Origin: Phoebastria nigripes
Lineage: Eukaryota; Chordata; Aves; Procellariiformes; Diomedeidae
Direction of reading: 5' to 3'
DNA length: 64,000 nt
Assembly (NCBI GenBank): GCA_035582835.1
Contig: JAYKAV010003365.1
Location: 789,623-853,622, forward strand
Position 1 is the first letter of the stretch, and each line of letters starts with the position of its first letter. A program made the position numbers and the translations under genes. The notes under the pieces are model-generated. The model saw only the letters and a list, made by a program, of their open reading frames with translations, did no database searches and had not been told where the DNA came from. This document shows positions 47,401-60,960 of this stretch, piece after piece.

Positions 47401-49454
47401 AGGCTATAAAAAGACTGCTTTCTCAATGGATCTTGTCTCCTCTCACAGTATAGTTATCTGCTGAGCATAGCAACTTGCATGAATGCTCACTGCTTTTGAC
47501 TCCTGTTAGTTTGGTGAACTCTCTAGTAGAGTAAGAATGAATCCGGTGGTGGTCCAGGATTGAGCAGCATCAGCAAAGCCATTTTAGCTGCTTGAAATCC
47601 GATACTGTTTCTAGTTTTGTGTGGTTGTTAATGATCTGAACAGAGTGATATTGCAAGTATGTATCTGGGATGTAACTTGACCTTCCTTATGGTTGGGTGT
47701 CTTCCAGGAGCCATAGGCCTGTTTCTCACATTAAGAGGCAGGGTTTATTAGCTCTGAAGTGGTGACAACAGTGTCACAGTTATACAGTTTCTGCACTGAA
47801 GCTGGCTTGCGTTCAGACACCTTCTTGCACTGGCACAATAAGTGGAGGACTGCACTCTGTAGACATGCACTTTAGACTTTTGGACCCAGATGAATTTGCA
47901 AGCCCAGCTGTACAACTGTATAAAATGTTTTTTAAAAAGCTTTTTTTTATGGGCTAAGTATATTTCCTATGGAATCACTGAGATATAGTGCAAGGGCAAC
48001 CAAATAATGCTTCTTGAACACAACTGCATTTTAAAGCAGATGTAAAAGAACTCTTTCAGACATAAACTGTGGAAAAAGAATTGCCTCTCTTGATGATAAA
48101 GTAAGCTTTCAGTTTCAGATAAGTACAGTGCTTGGATAAATAAGATCAACATATTTAAAGAGGACTATAATAATAATAAATCTCTGTCAGATATTTGTAG
48201 AGTGGCATTTCACATTGAATTTGATTACATATGTAGGCTTTTTTCCTTCATGGATTAGTATACTAATTCATATTATAATTTGACAAACAACAGATTTCAG
48301 TCTTTTTCCCTAGGTATTCATTTATTGTTATTATGTTATGGCAGCTCCTAGAAGTCGTAGTCATTGACTGGGTTCCCACTGTGGTAACTGCTCTAGCATG
48401 ATGTTTTCTTTCTGCTGCTCTCCAATGAGATTGTAAGTAGGAAAAAAAAAAAAAGTGTCTTTCTAAGACTTTGTCTGCATGGGAAATTATTCCATGTAGA
48501 TTGAAGTGCCTGATCATTGCCTCAAACTGAGCCATAATGATGAATAAGCAGCCAGTTTAACAGAGAAGAAAACCTAGCACTGATAAAATACAGGTGGAAA
48601 TAGGGCTTATGTGCATGACTACAGCAGCGCAGGCACAATGTTTTTATTTAAGGAGTTCTTGAAAGGAGGCAGGGAGTCCTAAGTTACTTGTAGGATGAGA
48701 GGAAAGGGCTAATAATATTGGGTGTTAAGAGATCTCCAGTTTTCCAGCAATCTTCTTTCCCCGTCTTTACTGTGCCGTTGTACACACATCCTCTCTCTGG
48801 CGCAAATGTTCACAAATTAGTCTGAGGCTCCAGTGGAGGGAAAGGTACTCATCTCAGTTACACCACTGTCTGTCAGAGCTGCACTCAGCATTGTTTCCTC
48901 CTTTTTTTGCTACGGGATTGATTTTTTGTTGTCATGTACATTCAAAGGCGAGCAACCAGTAGCGTCCTTGAGCTACCGTAGGCAGGTGGAGAGCATGCGA
49001 GGTGTAGCTGTTCTATGGCTGGACATGCTGAATGGTATCCTACACAGCTTTCCTAAGACAGCCACGGAATTTTGGAAGATCCATGTAAATGAGCATACCC
49101 ACCGTGGTATGTACCAAGTTTCTGCCGATCTGTCTCTTCCTTGGGAACAGACTGGAGGTAACAGCTAAAACAAATTGAACTTATCATGGGACATTTAAAA
49201 AGGTATTTCCTTAATGTNACAGCAGAATGTTCTGTAGAGCCACGTGTTGAAACAAACTGCAGGAAAGAGAGCTAGTGGCCTTTCTGGGAACTTGGTGTGC
49301 ATCTCTTATCTTCCTTTGGATCAGACTGTGCCCAAGTTGGCTCTTTTTAAGGCAACACTGGCTGTCTTGATTGACAAGAAGTGCTGCTTCTGTCCAGTTG
49401 AATCACATTCAGTTTCCTTCCCTTAGCTCTCTGTCTTGTCTCTCTCCCTTTGTG
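44481..49454. other. Non-coding, no gene seen
   Basis: AT-rich unique sequence with a poly(A) tract at 48441-48454. No exon, RNA gene or repeat family recognised. Confidence 0.5.
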
Positions 49455-49555
49455 GAGGAAACGCAGGGCAGAAGGGAAAGAGCTTCTGTCAGACCTGAAT
49501 GGATAGGAAATTCAGGTCTGACGGAAGCTCTTCCCCTTCTACCTTGCATTTCCTC
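49455..49555. repeat. Foldback: 46-nt inverted repeat with 9-nt loop
   Basis: Arm 49455-49500 is the reverse complement of arm 49510-49555 at 41 of 46 positions; the loop is GGATAGGAA (49501-49509). All five mismatches are transitions. Read as + RNA two become G:U pairs; read as - RNA the other three do. The region lies in unique sequence between repeats. It is longer than a typical pre-miRNA stem but within the range of hairpin RNAs or of a palindrome born by template switching. Confidence 0.95.
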
Positions 49556-51274
49556 TGTAATAGAGTTAGTTAGAAATATCCTTTCACATTGACTCTGTAA
49601 GACTCCTGCAAAAAACTACTGTTAATCCATCCACCTACATCTCACCCTAGCTGGGGTCTGTATTTCCACACTTCTGTTTCACCTCTACTCATGAAAACTT
49701 GAAAAGAGTTTCCATGCATTCCTTCCCTTAATCAAGTGTGACAAGTTTTTTGAAATCTGAACATCATGCACTTGGGTGAAGTCTTGCTTGGAGACTTATT
49801 GGTCCTGCTTTTATGTGAATTTTCATAAGTATATTGAGGGTCCTCAACAAGACTTTCATTAAACAGCTATGTATTTTTGTTTCCCTTTGTGTGTGCTTGA
49901 GAGGCTTGCTCATAATCGTCTCTATTCTTTGATGCAATGACAGGGCTGCTAATATTGTGTGAGAAAAAAAATATATGGGCCTTCCAGGATGTAGGACAGG
50001 ATTGCTTTGTGTTTGCAGAGTTGGTGTGAGCAGGGAATAGGGATATAATTGTAGTAAACTGCCAGCGAAAGAAACAATGGAAGAGAGCACAGGTGAAAAG
50101 TTCCTTCTGAACTTGAGCTACTGTTAAGGAAGCACAGCGGCAGACCTCTCGCTAGGCTTTTCTTACTGCTGTTCTTCAGTGTGGAAAGGTCTAGTGTCTG
50201 GCTTGAGAATGGAGAATAAGATATGGAATGTTAGGAGCTGATTCTCCAGTGGATAACCTGTGGATTTGTTGGATCAGCTAGAACTGGACATGTAGAAAAA
50301 TTACTTGGAGAAGACTTTCTGCCTCCAGTGATGCCAGGGTGAGGGGAATAGAATTCCTCCCTCTTAAAGAGTGTTCACTGCAGCAGTAGTTTTCAGCAGT
50401 ACATTAGCCACTACTTGTTCTCTTCTTTGGTAGCAGAGGATTGCGCAGAACAAGTAGAACATTTTGTCCCCATCTTCTGAGGCAAAGATGAAGTAACTAA
50501 CTTGCTGTCCGAGGCCATTACCTATCTGTCTCTGAAGAAGTAACCTCTCTCCCTGTTAGAGTAACTAATAGCAGGGCTGCTGGAGAAGAACAAGAAATGC
50601 TCAAAAATTAGCAAGAGCTGGTGGGAGTGAATAGAGATGGCATCTGAGCCTTTTGAAGCGCCCTTCCCAGTGGTGTACTGCAACTGATTTTATTAGGGAG
50701 TAGGAAGAGCGCTCCCTTCTTAATTTTTTTTTTCCTTCCCGCCCTTATCCTTTGCAAAGCATTGTTCTCAGGAGCAGTAAGATTGTGTGCTGCTGCTTTT
50801 CTTAGTAGCTTCATTCCCCTGCTCTGAAAAGTTTAGCACAAAGCGATTGTTCTTTAGAAATTTTAAATCACCCTTTTCTTTATCGTTGTCCCCCTGCTTC
50901 TCTGTCACAAATCTACTGTGGCCATAAAAGAATTCAGAACAATAATGCTTTGAGCCATGCTTAAGTTGAAATACTGCTGTCAGCTGTACTCTGTCATGCA
51001 TTATATTTGATGCTGTTTTCTCCTAGACTTGCATTTGTTTCACTTTATATCTGGATGAAAAGACAGTTGTAGACACACAGCAACAACATAATAGAAGTCT
51101 TTCTTAGCAATATATTCCGTGACAACTGGTGGTGTGTTAAATTCTTCAGCAGTTAGAAAAAGAAGATTTTTTTGTATAACACTGAAGAGTCATTCTGTGT
51201 TCACAGATTAATTCAAATAATGGTAGCAGGTAAAATTTAGATCTTAATAATAAGGATACTCGAGCACTCTTTAC
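49556..51274. other. Non-coding, no gene seen
   Basis: Unique AT-rich sequence; overlapping short frames on the minus strand (50608-50814, 50768-51001) lack any family signal. Confidence 0.5.
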
Positions 51275-51415
51275 CTTGGGAGTCACGGCACGTCTGTCAT
51301 TAGAGGCCTTTGAACAGGTTAGGCGAACATCTGTCAGGATGACAAAGCTGTAGTTGATTCTGCTGAAGCAGGAGGTTAGTCTTGAATAGGCTTTCAAGGG
51401 CCCCATTAGCCCCTT
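51275..51415 (+). mobile_element. Ancient CR1-type 3'-end fragment
   Basis: GAGGCCTTTGAACAGGTTAG, then CGAACATCTGTCAGGATGAC, then GAAGCAGGAGGTTAG match, with decay, the 3' end of old CR1 families (usual pattern: AACAGGTTAGACAAACATCTGTCAGGGATG). The minus-strand frame at 51146-51562 runs antisense through it and is not credible. Confidence 0.7.
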
Positions 51416-54400
51416 TTCTACACTTGGGATAATTTTGTAATTTCCTTGTGACTGTTTCCTAAGTATTCTGCATGGTGTGCTGTACAAATTTCTTTCAGAT
51501 GTATTTCTCTTAGCAGTCATGGAGATTAAATCATTGAAGAATATGTAATAATTTTCTGTCACTTTCCATTAGACCTTTCTGTACCCATCAGGTAAGCCAG
51601 GCAGAGTTCAATAACTATATATTGAAACTAAACAGCCACTCACTTTACGAAGTTACCTCAAAAATAGAAAAGCTGTTGGGTAAACCTCTTTATCACTTGG
51701 CTAGCACAGAGTTTTTCTCTGAAATCCCACTTAATCCAGAGCATGTATCTCTAAAATAAGTTGTCTGACCAGTATTTCTTCTCCTGCTCAGGTATTTGTA
51801 GCAGTGGAGCCTTTAAGGAAAGAATTAATTGCTGTTTTGATGGGAAGAAAAAACAAATAAAAACTTCTAGCAAATGTTCTAAGCTTGTTCTTTCTTTTTT
51901 GAATAAAAATAGTGTTGTAGCTGTGATAACAGCAAATCAGACTTGTGGGGAGAGGTAGTGGCTTTTCTTAGACGAGCTCATACAATTGATAGAAGTAGAT
52001 AAGCTTTTAAGCCTGATCTGAAGTAGAGCTTGCCCCCTGTAGTTTTCCAACTGCATTAGTTGATCTAATGAAATACATTATTTAAAAATAAACTTTACAG
52101 GATTCTTTGGTAAATATTTTGCAAACCAGAAATTTCATATTCAGTGATCTTCATATTTACTCCTATGGGATTTCTGTTCTATAACACTGCTCCACATGAA
52201 ATAGAGTTCTGCTCTAAGTATTATTAATGGAAGACATAGTATAGGGGAGACTAAATGCAGATAAATAGGATTTACCCTCTTCTAATTTGGGCAGAACTGG
52301 GGCTTAGCTGTTTCTCTGTGAGACCACTAGACAGTTGAATCTACCCATTCTTGGTTTTTAGTGACCTTCTGGTAGACCTTGTGAATAACCAAAGGCTTAA
52401 TTTTCCTGTCAGTTACAAGTAAGTAACATCTATTGGTTTAAGAAAGAAGGTACACAAATATTAATAACTTCTTTCAAAGGGTTTGAACTTTTTTTTCTTT
52501 CAGAATTTAAATTCAGTTTCACTCTCATGTCCAGGGAGCTTTAAATAGTACTTCTCTAAAATGCATTCATGGGGAGAATCTGTCCTGTTCCAGCAGCGTA
52601 CATTTGTTCAAATAGGGCACTCTGAAGTGCCATCAGTTCTTGCCTATAGCAGCAGAATACTTCCTAATGGAAATGGGTACTCAGAAAGGGAGATTGCTGG
52701 GTTTGGAAACACTGTTTAGAAAAGTTATTCTTCAGATTATGGTATGCTAAATTACCACAATAGCAAACCCCTTCTTTGAAGGAATCCTCGTTCTTTCCAT
52801 AAATTTTCTTTATGGAAAATCTGGGGGGGGAGAAAACCCCAAAAGCCCTATTTATGTGTTTCCAGGCAACACAGTAAATATTCTTCACAGAATAACCTCA
52901 AGTACGCTCAGAAGCTTGTCATATTTGTGTGGCTGTGCTGTGTTTACATAAGCTGCCTAGGTGAGATCACTTGCTTTGCAGTGTGATTGGTACATGCCAT
53001 GCTATTAGCAGCTCTGCTGCATGGAGATCTGGCTATTCATAAATGCCCAAATAACATCATGAGGTTACAGTGAGGGAGCCAAACTGCACTTTTTTAGATC
53101 ATAATCCTCTAACTACNTGCACTGAAGCAGGGGACCTGTGACTAATACTCTTAAGGAGTTTCAATGAGGCAGCTGCCTGAGTGCACTCAGATGCAAGGTG
53201 GTCTTTCAGTTTTTAAGGTTCACCTCATCTTTCATAGCCCTTATAGAATGGCAGCTCAGTCCTTTTTGTTGTCATATAAACAGGTAAGGGCACTAATAAA
53301 TAGGGAGACCCAGCTACCTTATCTATGCTGACTTTGCAGCCTAAACAGAAATAAGTACCAGTAAGCCCTCCTTTTTTCAGCAGTAGGAACTGCATAAGAG
53401 AGTGATGAGCTTTAAGGAGGGATTGGTTTTGCTATGTTTATTTCCATCTCCTTGATGTGGATTGCCTGGGTATGTCGTCCAGAGTAAGGCCTGGACCATG
53501 AACACGTTGCTGCAAAATGAATAGTCACGAATGTGATTTGAATGACAATATCAGTCTTACTCTGCAGGATATAAAACCATACTTACAAAATGCAAGGAGT
53601 AATACTCATGAATACAGAGAGTATACAGCAACCAGATGACAACTGTATGATGAAATCTGTTGAAGCAGGCATTCATCAAACAATATTTGTACTAGGCCTT
53701 TAGCTTCCTCACCTGCATGAAGGTAAGGGAGAGTGAGAAGATTGCTGCTGTCATGGTAGTTTTACGCTCTAGCAGACCAGTGGAAATGGGGTTGTCTGAC
53801 TTATAGTAAAACTGCATTTAAGAGATTAACTGTGCAGCCATAAGAGTTAGGAAAGTATATCTACTACAGGATTTAAATGTTTTGTGTGGTTTACACAAAT
53901 ACAGCAAGTAAGCTGATTAGCTATTTGAATCTCCCTAGGGCTATTGTATATTGGTGTTCTTCATTTCCGTCCTAAATTTGCATGGAGGCAACGTACTCCC
54001 AAATATCTGTGGCTTGTTTGTTTGTTTGTTTCTTAAATCTAACTCCACTTCCCAGTGGAATAGCTGTCCCCTTCTGCAAGTAATATTCTGGTTATGTTTA
54101 TGTAATGGTTTGTGCGATCCCTTGGAAAAAGCATAGGCTGATAAACATCACAGGTAAGTAATCAGAATATGTTTACAACATGTTTTGTGGTGCTGTGTCA
54201 AATGCACCTGAACTAGCTCTGACAGGCTGGTACAGTGCCGTGAAGGACTGTGCCAAGTGATAACCTCAGGTCCCAGAAGCTGTCCAGCTTTGCTGCCTAG
54301 CACTGCGCTACTGTTAGAGCCCTGCACTGAAATGGCAATACTGCTTCCAGAGCTGGCTTGTTGAGCAGTTCTCTTTGGTGCTGTGTGTCATGGCTAAATA

Positions 54401-57400
54401 GTCCTTGTTCAAATCAATGGCCCAGATTCTTACAGAGCTTTTTCATAAAGCTCTTATTGTATCCTGGATGAGACCAAAGGAAGCAAATCAAATGTTAGGC
54501 TATGTTACAAGCTGGGGAAACCAAGACAAGATGTGGTATTGTACATTTTCACCTTGAATGCTCTTTAGCTTTGGCCGTCTTACAAAAGGCACATCAGAAA
54601 TAGGCAACTTAGGTTACCAGAATAGGCTGGATTTTGGATGAGATGAGAAAGGATAGGGGAGGGATTAATGAATGAAAAGAGCTAGCTGTGTGTTCCTGTC
54701 TGTCTTCTTATTCTAAGAAGTGATACATAAATTAAAAGCTATAATAACTTTTGTGTAAAGCAGAATGTTACAGGATACTTTGGAGGCAAGAGGAAAAAAA
54801 CCTTAAAGCCTCATTCTCATCTTCCACCTACTCCTCCTCCTCCCAGAAATCCCCACTTGCCTCCCCAATGTCAATATTTACACTAGTTATATTTAAGGTG
54901 TACAGTTNTAAAAGTCTAACAGAGAATAGCAAGATCATCTGTTACATAAAGGAGGGAAAACACCTAATCATTATAGCATGCCTGGACAGACTCTTGCAAT
55001 TTATGTCTCTCTTTGGTATCTGCTAGCTGTACCTGGTAGGGATGGTAAATGATGATTTTTAGTATACAGCTTTAAAAGAGGGAGGGGGGGGAGTGAGGGG
55101 ACAATATAGCTCAAAGCGCTGTACAAGCGTTAAATAGCCCTAACACGGAGCCCACCTTACCAGCTATGCATAAGGCAGCCTGTTTTAACCCCGCTGTGTG
55201 CCAGGAGGCTGAAACAGAGATAAGGTTAAACAGTATGTACAGAATTCAAGGGCACAGTTTCTTTTTGCTTTCTTATCTGTACAGACTTTTCAATTGACTT
55301 TTAATCCTTCTTACACAGGCTGTTTAAATCCCATCAACACTGTTTATAAATGGAGATTTTTTTAATAACTCAGCCTTACCCAAGCAGACAGTTTTCAAAT
55401 TGCTGCTGCATGCTGCTGTATTCATTAAATCTCTTAGTGTTGCCAGCTGTCCACTATTTCTTGCCTACTGAAAGGCTTTGAGTCCCTCTTTACTTTGGGA
55501 CTTAACTGTTTTTGTTAAATTGTGTTAACAGGTACTCCTACATCTTTTGTCACTGGCCTGTAGTGTTAATTGCAAAGTCGATGATAGTTCGATGTCTCTG
55601 AAAATCTGCGCGATAATTAGATGCTCCTTGTAACTGTGATTTATTGTATTTGTTCTGAAGAGGAGAAATAAAGGCAGGCATCTGGATTTTCTTTCTCAGA
55701 TGCTATAGATTTAATAACATATAAGGTTGTCTCTAAATAATGCTGCTGATTTTAGAAGGAAATTGTAATAAAGTCCATAGAGTTATGGACTAGTTGGACT
55801 ATGAAGACTAGTTTTTGTATGTAACCGCTGCTGTATGAACTGCTGACGTAACCAGCTGGAATTGTCCCAAGCTTGGGTGAGTATTTGTCCAAAGAGAGAA
55901 AACAAATACAGTAGCTGCAGTGGAAGGAATAGATAGGCTACCATTTTATTTTCACATCGAATTTGTGCGTTTCTGTTTGCCAGCAGCTCTGCTAAATAGT
56001 AAAACTATAAAGTTCAATTCTAAGAATTGAATCCATCTGCAGAGTTATACAGCGAAGCTCTCAGGCCATTGGGAAGGATTTAGTTGCAGTTTGGTCACAG
56101 ACTCAGGTAAACCCATGTTTTCCATGAAGTGCCTGCCCTATCTTAAACTTTCACTGTTTGAAACTTCAGTGAAGTTGAATCACATACCAAACCTCACCCC
56201 CCAAAAACTGCTTTTAGTCTGAGACATGGTTTCCACTCATTGCTGATGTACTACACAGCAATTTATGAAGCTGCTGTCCTGGGTGAGTCCCTATACCAAG
56301 GGGGGCTGTCCCTAAGCAAGACAAGTAGAGGGATGCTTTTCCCTAGGAGTCCTTGGCCCCAGATGCTCTTCCTTACTCTCCCCACCTAAGCCTCTGGTTT
56401 GCCATCCTTCATTTCCAGAAACCGCCTCTTCTGGCTTTGCACTCTTCCCCTGTCCTTAATGACCAGTGGATCCAGCTGGGGAGGAGTGCAGCCTGTTTCT
56501 TCTACTTTTACATGTATATGATGTACAGGGAGAGTTTTCAACCTCTACCTTCCGAGTTCTTCCAAGGTAGAAGGAAGTTGTGGTGTGATACTAGCTGAAA
56601 CTCAGCCTGCATTTAGTGAACTCATGCAAGTTTCGGGTTCATAATAACAAGCTCAAACCCAGATAAATTCTGCCAGACTTTGTGTTCCCTGGGGCAGTTC
56701 AGACATTTTCAGTCTGCGAGTGGCTTTGATAATGAGCCATCAGCAAAGTAATAACCTGCTCTTGCAGAGCTAGAGGTCTTTTGGAAATAGCAGCAACCTG
56801 TAACATAGCAGAAATCAGACTCTTGTGTACCTTGAAAGAAAGTCTTTGCAGGTGAAGGTTTAGAGGAGTACTGAGGGCTTGCTTTGCTTGCGGGGNGTTG
56901 TCCTGAAGCTTTAGTACATCACTGTAACCCCTTTTACAGTTCCAGTTCTCATGTCATGGAAGAGCTGAGCTGTCCTAGTTTGGGAAGCAGTGTGGGCAAG
57001 AGAGACTGAAAACAATAAAACAGTAGAAAAATGATTTCTGCCTGTATGACCTGGTTTTGTATGACCAAGTGACCAGTATGTGGCATATAGTGGCACATGT
57101 CTGCTTATTGGAACCAGCATATGCTCTGAAGGGAGAACATCCTCTGTTCTGCACATGGCACCACTAAGTAATCACTGCTGCTTATAGTAGTAGTGTCTGG
57201 AGTCAGGCAAGCAGGTGTACAATTCAGTTAATTACAGCCCAACCAGGGTAACAGCAGTTCAAGACAGGGTAGTAAGAAAAGGAAAATCAGATTTGTTCTG
57301 CAGTAATTTCTGATTCTTTGAAGTTAAGTAGAGCAGTAATGGCGGGGAAAGTGGGAAATGGACCCAGGCTGAGAAGAGGGAAGCCAGCTTGTGACTGAAC

Positions 57401-60374
57401 TGTGATTAGTGTGCACCGATCTAAATCTTAAAGCCCAGCTGTTCTGTAGATTCTCATCTCTTTTAGGTATCTTCTTCAGTAACTGGCTTTTGTGTTCTGA
57501 ATTTTGTGACTGTATTTGCTGAAGGGGCTTCCTACCAGGGAAGAACTTGGTGTACAAGCCTTACTGGTACATGTGTATTAAGGGATACACACATAGGTTG
57601 GTATCATCTAAATGTAAAGAGTGCCGGTATCTACATTTGATTTTATTTAAGCAGATTTCTGTTACATAAAATATGTCATGAACCCAGGGTCTTGCTTTCA
57701 GTGTGCACTCTTCTGAGTCTCCTATCTGCGTTTGCCTGTACTGGTCAGTTTGCAAAAATACTGGGCAAAGGAAAAAGTTGGAAAATAATTTCACTGTATG
57801 GAACATGTGCTGATTCTTAGAAGAAGTGTCACTTAGAAGTTAATTGAAAACCTTGGAAGCTTTCTTTCTGGGTCTTTCCCCACCCACTTTTCACATAACT
57901 GCAACACTGCTTTAATAAGTTTTCAAGTTGGTTTAAGGGCACCTAGGATGGGATCCTCTGTTTGATGTAAACTGTTGTTTATAAACAGCAAGCCATGGAG
58001 ATTAAGTGCCCTTCCACCATAGGAACTGTATGCTTTCCAGGGTAATGTACACAATACATTTATGTAATGTTCGAGGTTGTTACCAAACTAAAAATATGTG
58101 CTGTTTCTCCAGGCAGTTTGCTTAAATCTTCAAATCTAATTTGTTGACTCTGGTTCCCTTCATGTTCCTTTCACAATGTACTGTTGGTTACAAACTTTCT
58201 GAGCAGCTGCCCGTTCCCTTTGCCCCCTGAGAAAACTGGGAACATGGGCTAAAGATTGTAGATGGCCTGATCAGGAAGTTCACGTAGTTGCGCAGTTGCG
58301 TAGCTTCTCCAACAGTTGGTGGAGTTTTGTGTGAGGAGAGGAGGAAAACATATTTAGGGAGAGACTTGTATAAAACATATGGGAAAACTGAATGCAGCTG
58401 TATTCCTTCAAATCTGATGGTGACCAAAATAGCAGGATAAATGCCATTAACATTTAGTTGATACTTTGCTAGTTGACAGAGAAAACATGAAATAAATTTG
58501 CTTTTAGAGGTTTTATTTACTGTTTGAAAACTATAATGTAAAGTGTTGTTGCTCTATTCTGTCAACAAACTGTTCATAAAAAAAAAAAACAGTTATGATT
58601 ATATTCTTGTATTTTATAAAAGGAAAAAATTTTAACCATGCATAGCTCAGTTAAGAATTTAGCAGGATGCTCAAATGCAAAATTCAACTACTTTAAAATA
58701 GACGACTTCCATCAAGAGAGTTTGTTCTAAAAAGGAGCGGAAAAGGCATTTACTTGCCAAGTTCAGACTTCTGTTTCCACTGCAGCTCTTGATGATATCC
58801 CTGACTTTTAAATAGGCTGCAGTCCTTCCCATGTTCTAGGTGCTTGGGATTGAGCATGTTTTCAGCTACTGTTGACTGAGAATTGTTAGCCAGTAACTCT
58901 CAACCTGAAGCTGATTGCTTTAAGACTGTCTTGGACACCTCTGTGTCCAATGTTCCTTAGTGTTGTACTTTTAGAAAAAAGTTTTGCATAGTGACTTGTT
59001 TGTGGTTGTTCTCTCTTTTTTAATAGCCACATAAATGTCAACAAGCTGGCATGCAAGGCAGCATAGCAGGGTAGGATAACTGCGGCCAGTACCTTTCTGT
59101 CATTCTTGTATCCAGATGCCTTCTTAACTTACCCTCTCTCTTGGAGAGTATTCTTGTGATTCCTCTATACTCAGCCCTGGATTTGTGCCATCTATCCCAT
59201 ACATGCTGGTTGCTTATTACCAGGCAGGCCTGTCAGTGCTGGGGGATGCAGTGTCCCTCTCTTGGGAAACTTGTGGCCGGTAAGGCTTTCTTAAAACAAA
59301 GGATCATTTGTTGATATGTAGAGCAACAATTCAGAGACAAGAGTATTGAGCCAAAAATCTAAATGTATGTTTTGTTTTATGTGAACGTCTGTCTTGTTAT
59401 GAGGCAGAGCAGGCAGTTGTGTTGGTTTTTTTCATCAGTGAGTACCCATGCAGAGAGTTAGTCTGTTTTTAGGACCCCATAAATAGTGCTGTCATCACCC
59501 ACATGCATTCCTGTCCCTTCCACCCCTGCCCTGCCCCATCCTCCCCTCCTGGAAGATTGTATAGACAAGGGAAAAAAGGAATTTGGTCATTTGGGGCTTC
59601 TGGTAGTTGGTTACATAGTCTCTGTAAAATGACTGCGGTGTGCATACACCCAGGTGTCTGATGTGTTTGGGGCACGTTCAGACCTATTATACATCTGATA
59701 CTTGGATGGTCACAGGCAAGTGCCCAGTGAGCTGGATGTATTCTGGATGCACTGCAGTTACTTTTCATGTTTTTTCTGTTTTCAAAATTTGTTGATTTAA
59801 CATCATGTATGCTGGCCCATGCTGGCTGTGCCCAGATTCCCATCCAGAAATGTGGGGCCCCTATCCAGTGATTTCTTTTATTGAGTGTCTCCCTGCGAAC
59901 CAGCTCCCCAGCTTGCCCCTAGCTACTTTCTTCTTCCCTCTGCCCCTCGGGCAGCTATGTTTAAGAAAGGTTCAGAGCCGTTAGGAGATTTTGTCCAATT
60001 GCTGTATCATGTGAAACAGGGCAAAGTCCTCCACTCCTAACATATTTGCTGTACAAGTTTATATGGGGGTTATCTTTCTTTCCTGTTCAGGTCAGCTTAG
60101 GCGTGGTCAGATGATGAATTTTGATTGCTTCTACAAGACCATTTCCCTCAGCCAGGGATGTGCTGCCAGAAACAACCTGAAGTCTCAAGTGGCCCTAGTA
60201 TAAAACATTCCCTCCCAGCAATGTCTTCATTGTATTTCAACAAAAGAATTAATGCAGGACAGCTATTAAGAAACTGCCTGCCTGTGTGTGTAATGCTGCA
60301 TTAATCTTCTATAGCCCTGAGAATGAATTTACTGTAGAAGATGTGGCCCTTGCACGTGAAAGAAGAAAATAGAT
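51416..60374. other. Long non-coding stretch, no gene seen
   Basis: About 9 kb. Contains a G run near 52825-52831, a G-rich tract at 55080-55099 and an A run near 58580. A modest GC rise at 56340-56600 has no exon structure. The frames listed by simple ORF scanning here are all under 125 codons and have no recognisable motif. Confidence 0.5.
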
Positions 60375-60960
60375 GATATTGCAATATGAATTCAGGGACG
60401 CAGGGTTTTATTTATTTATTCTTACAGAGCAGAGAATCAGCCTCTTGGAAACAACACGAGCGGCCCATGGACCTCTCTCATTTGCCACAGCTGAACCTCC
60501 CTTTCTGGATCCTGGTTAGTGCAAGCTCTAAACTTCACCTGCTGGCTGTGGACATGAAACACCTTGCCTTAGCAAAACGATTCCCAGGAGGCTTAAGTTT
60601 AAATCTAGACGGATGATCCTTAGGAGTCCTCTCTCTTTCCCTAGCCCAACGCCTGAATTCTGCCCTGCCAGTCTTCACTGGTTCAAATCCTAATGCAGAT
60701 CCTGGCTCTGGTTTCTCTGTGAGCCCCAGGTCTAAGCTCACCAAAATGATTTCGCCTGGACTCATCCCAGTCTTGTTTGTTTCAGCCATCGTGCAGTGAT
60801 CCTTGACAACTCCAGACCNACGCTTTGCCAAGTAATTCCTTATTTGCTACAGCTCTAGGAGTTGGTCTCTGGCCCTTGTTGGCTACAATCCAAACTTGGT
60901 TTAGCCTCAGCCCTACCAGCTTCAGAGGAGTGTGATGGTACATGTAAATTTCTTTCAAGT
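60375..60960 (-). mobile_element. Candidate old LTR (unclassified)
   Basis: A block with higher GC than its surroundings. On the minus strand it ends in CTGCTCTGTAAGAATAAATA followed by AATAAAACCCTGCG, an arrangement typical of an LTR R region with its polyadenylation signal, and no coding homology is visible. Minus-strand frames (60535-60831, 60782-60970) stay open but show no known domain. Terminal TG/CA and target-site duplications were not confirmed, so the limits are approximate. A GGTTCAAATCC at 60680-60690 matches a pol III B box exactly but lacks a convincing partner. Confidence 0.35.

Noticed and set aside
51146..51562. Minus-strand 138-codon frame
   Set aside because: Runs antisense across an old CR1 fragment; no recognisable domain.
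60641..60690. Pol III promoter (A box TAGCCCAACGCC, B box GGTTCAAATCC)
   Set aside because: The B box is exact but the A box is poor and the surrounding sequence fits an LTR better; probably coincidence.
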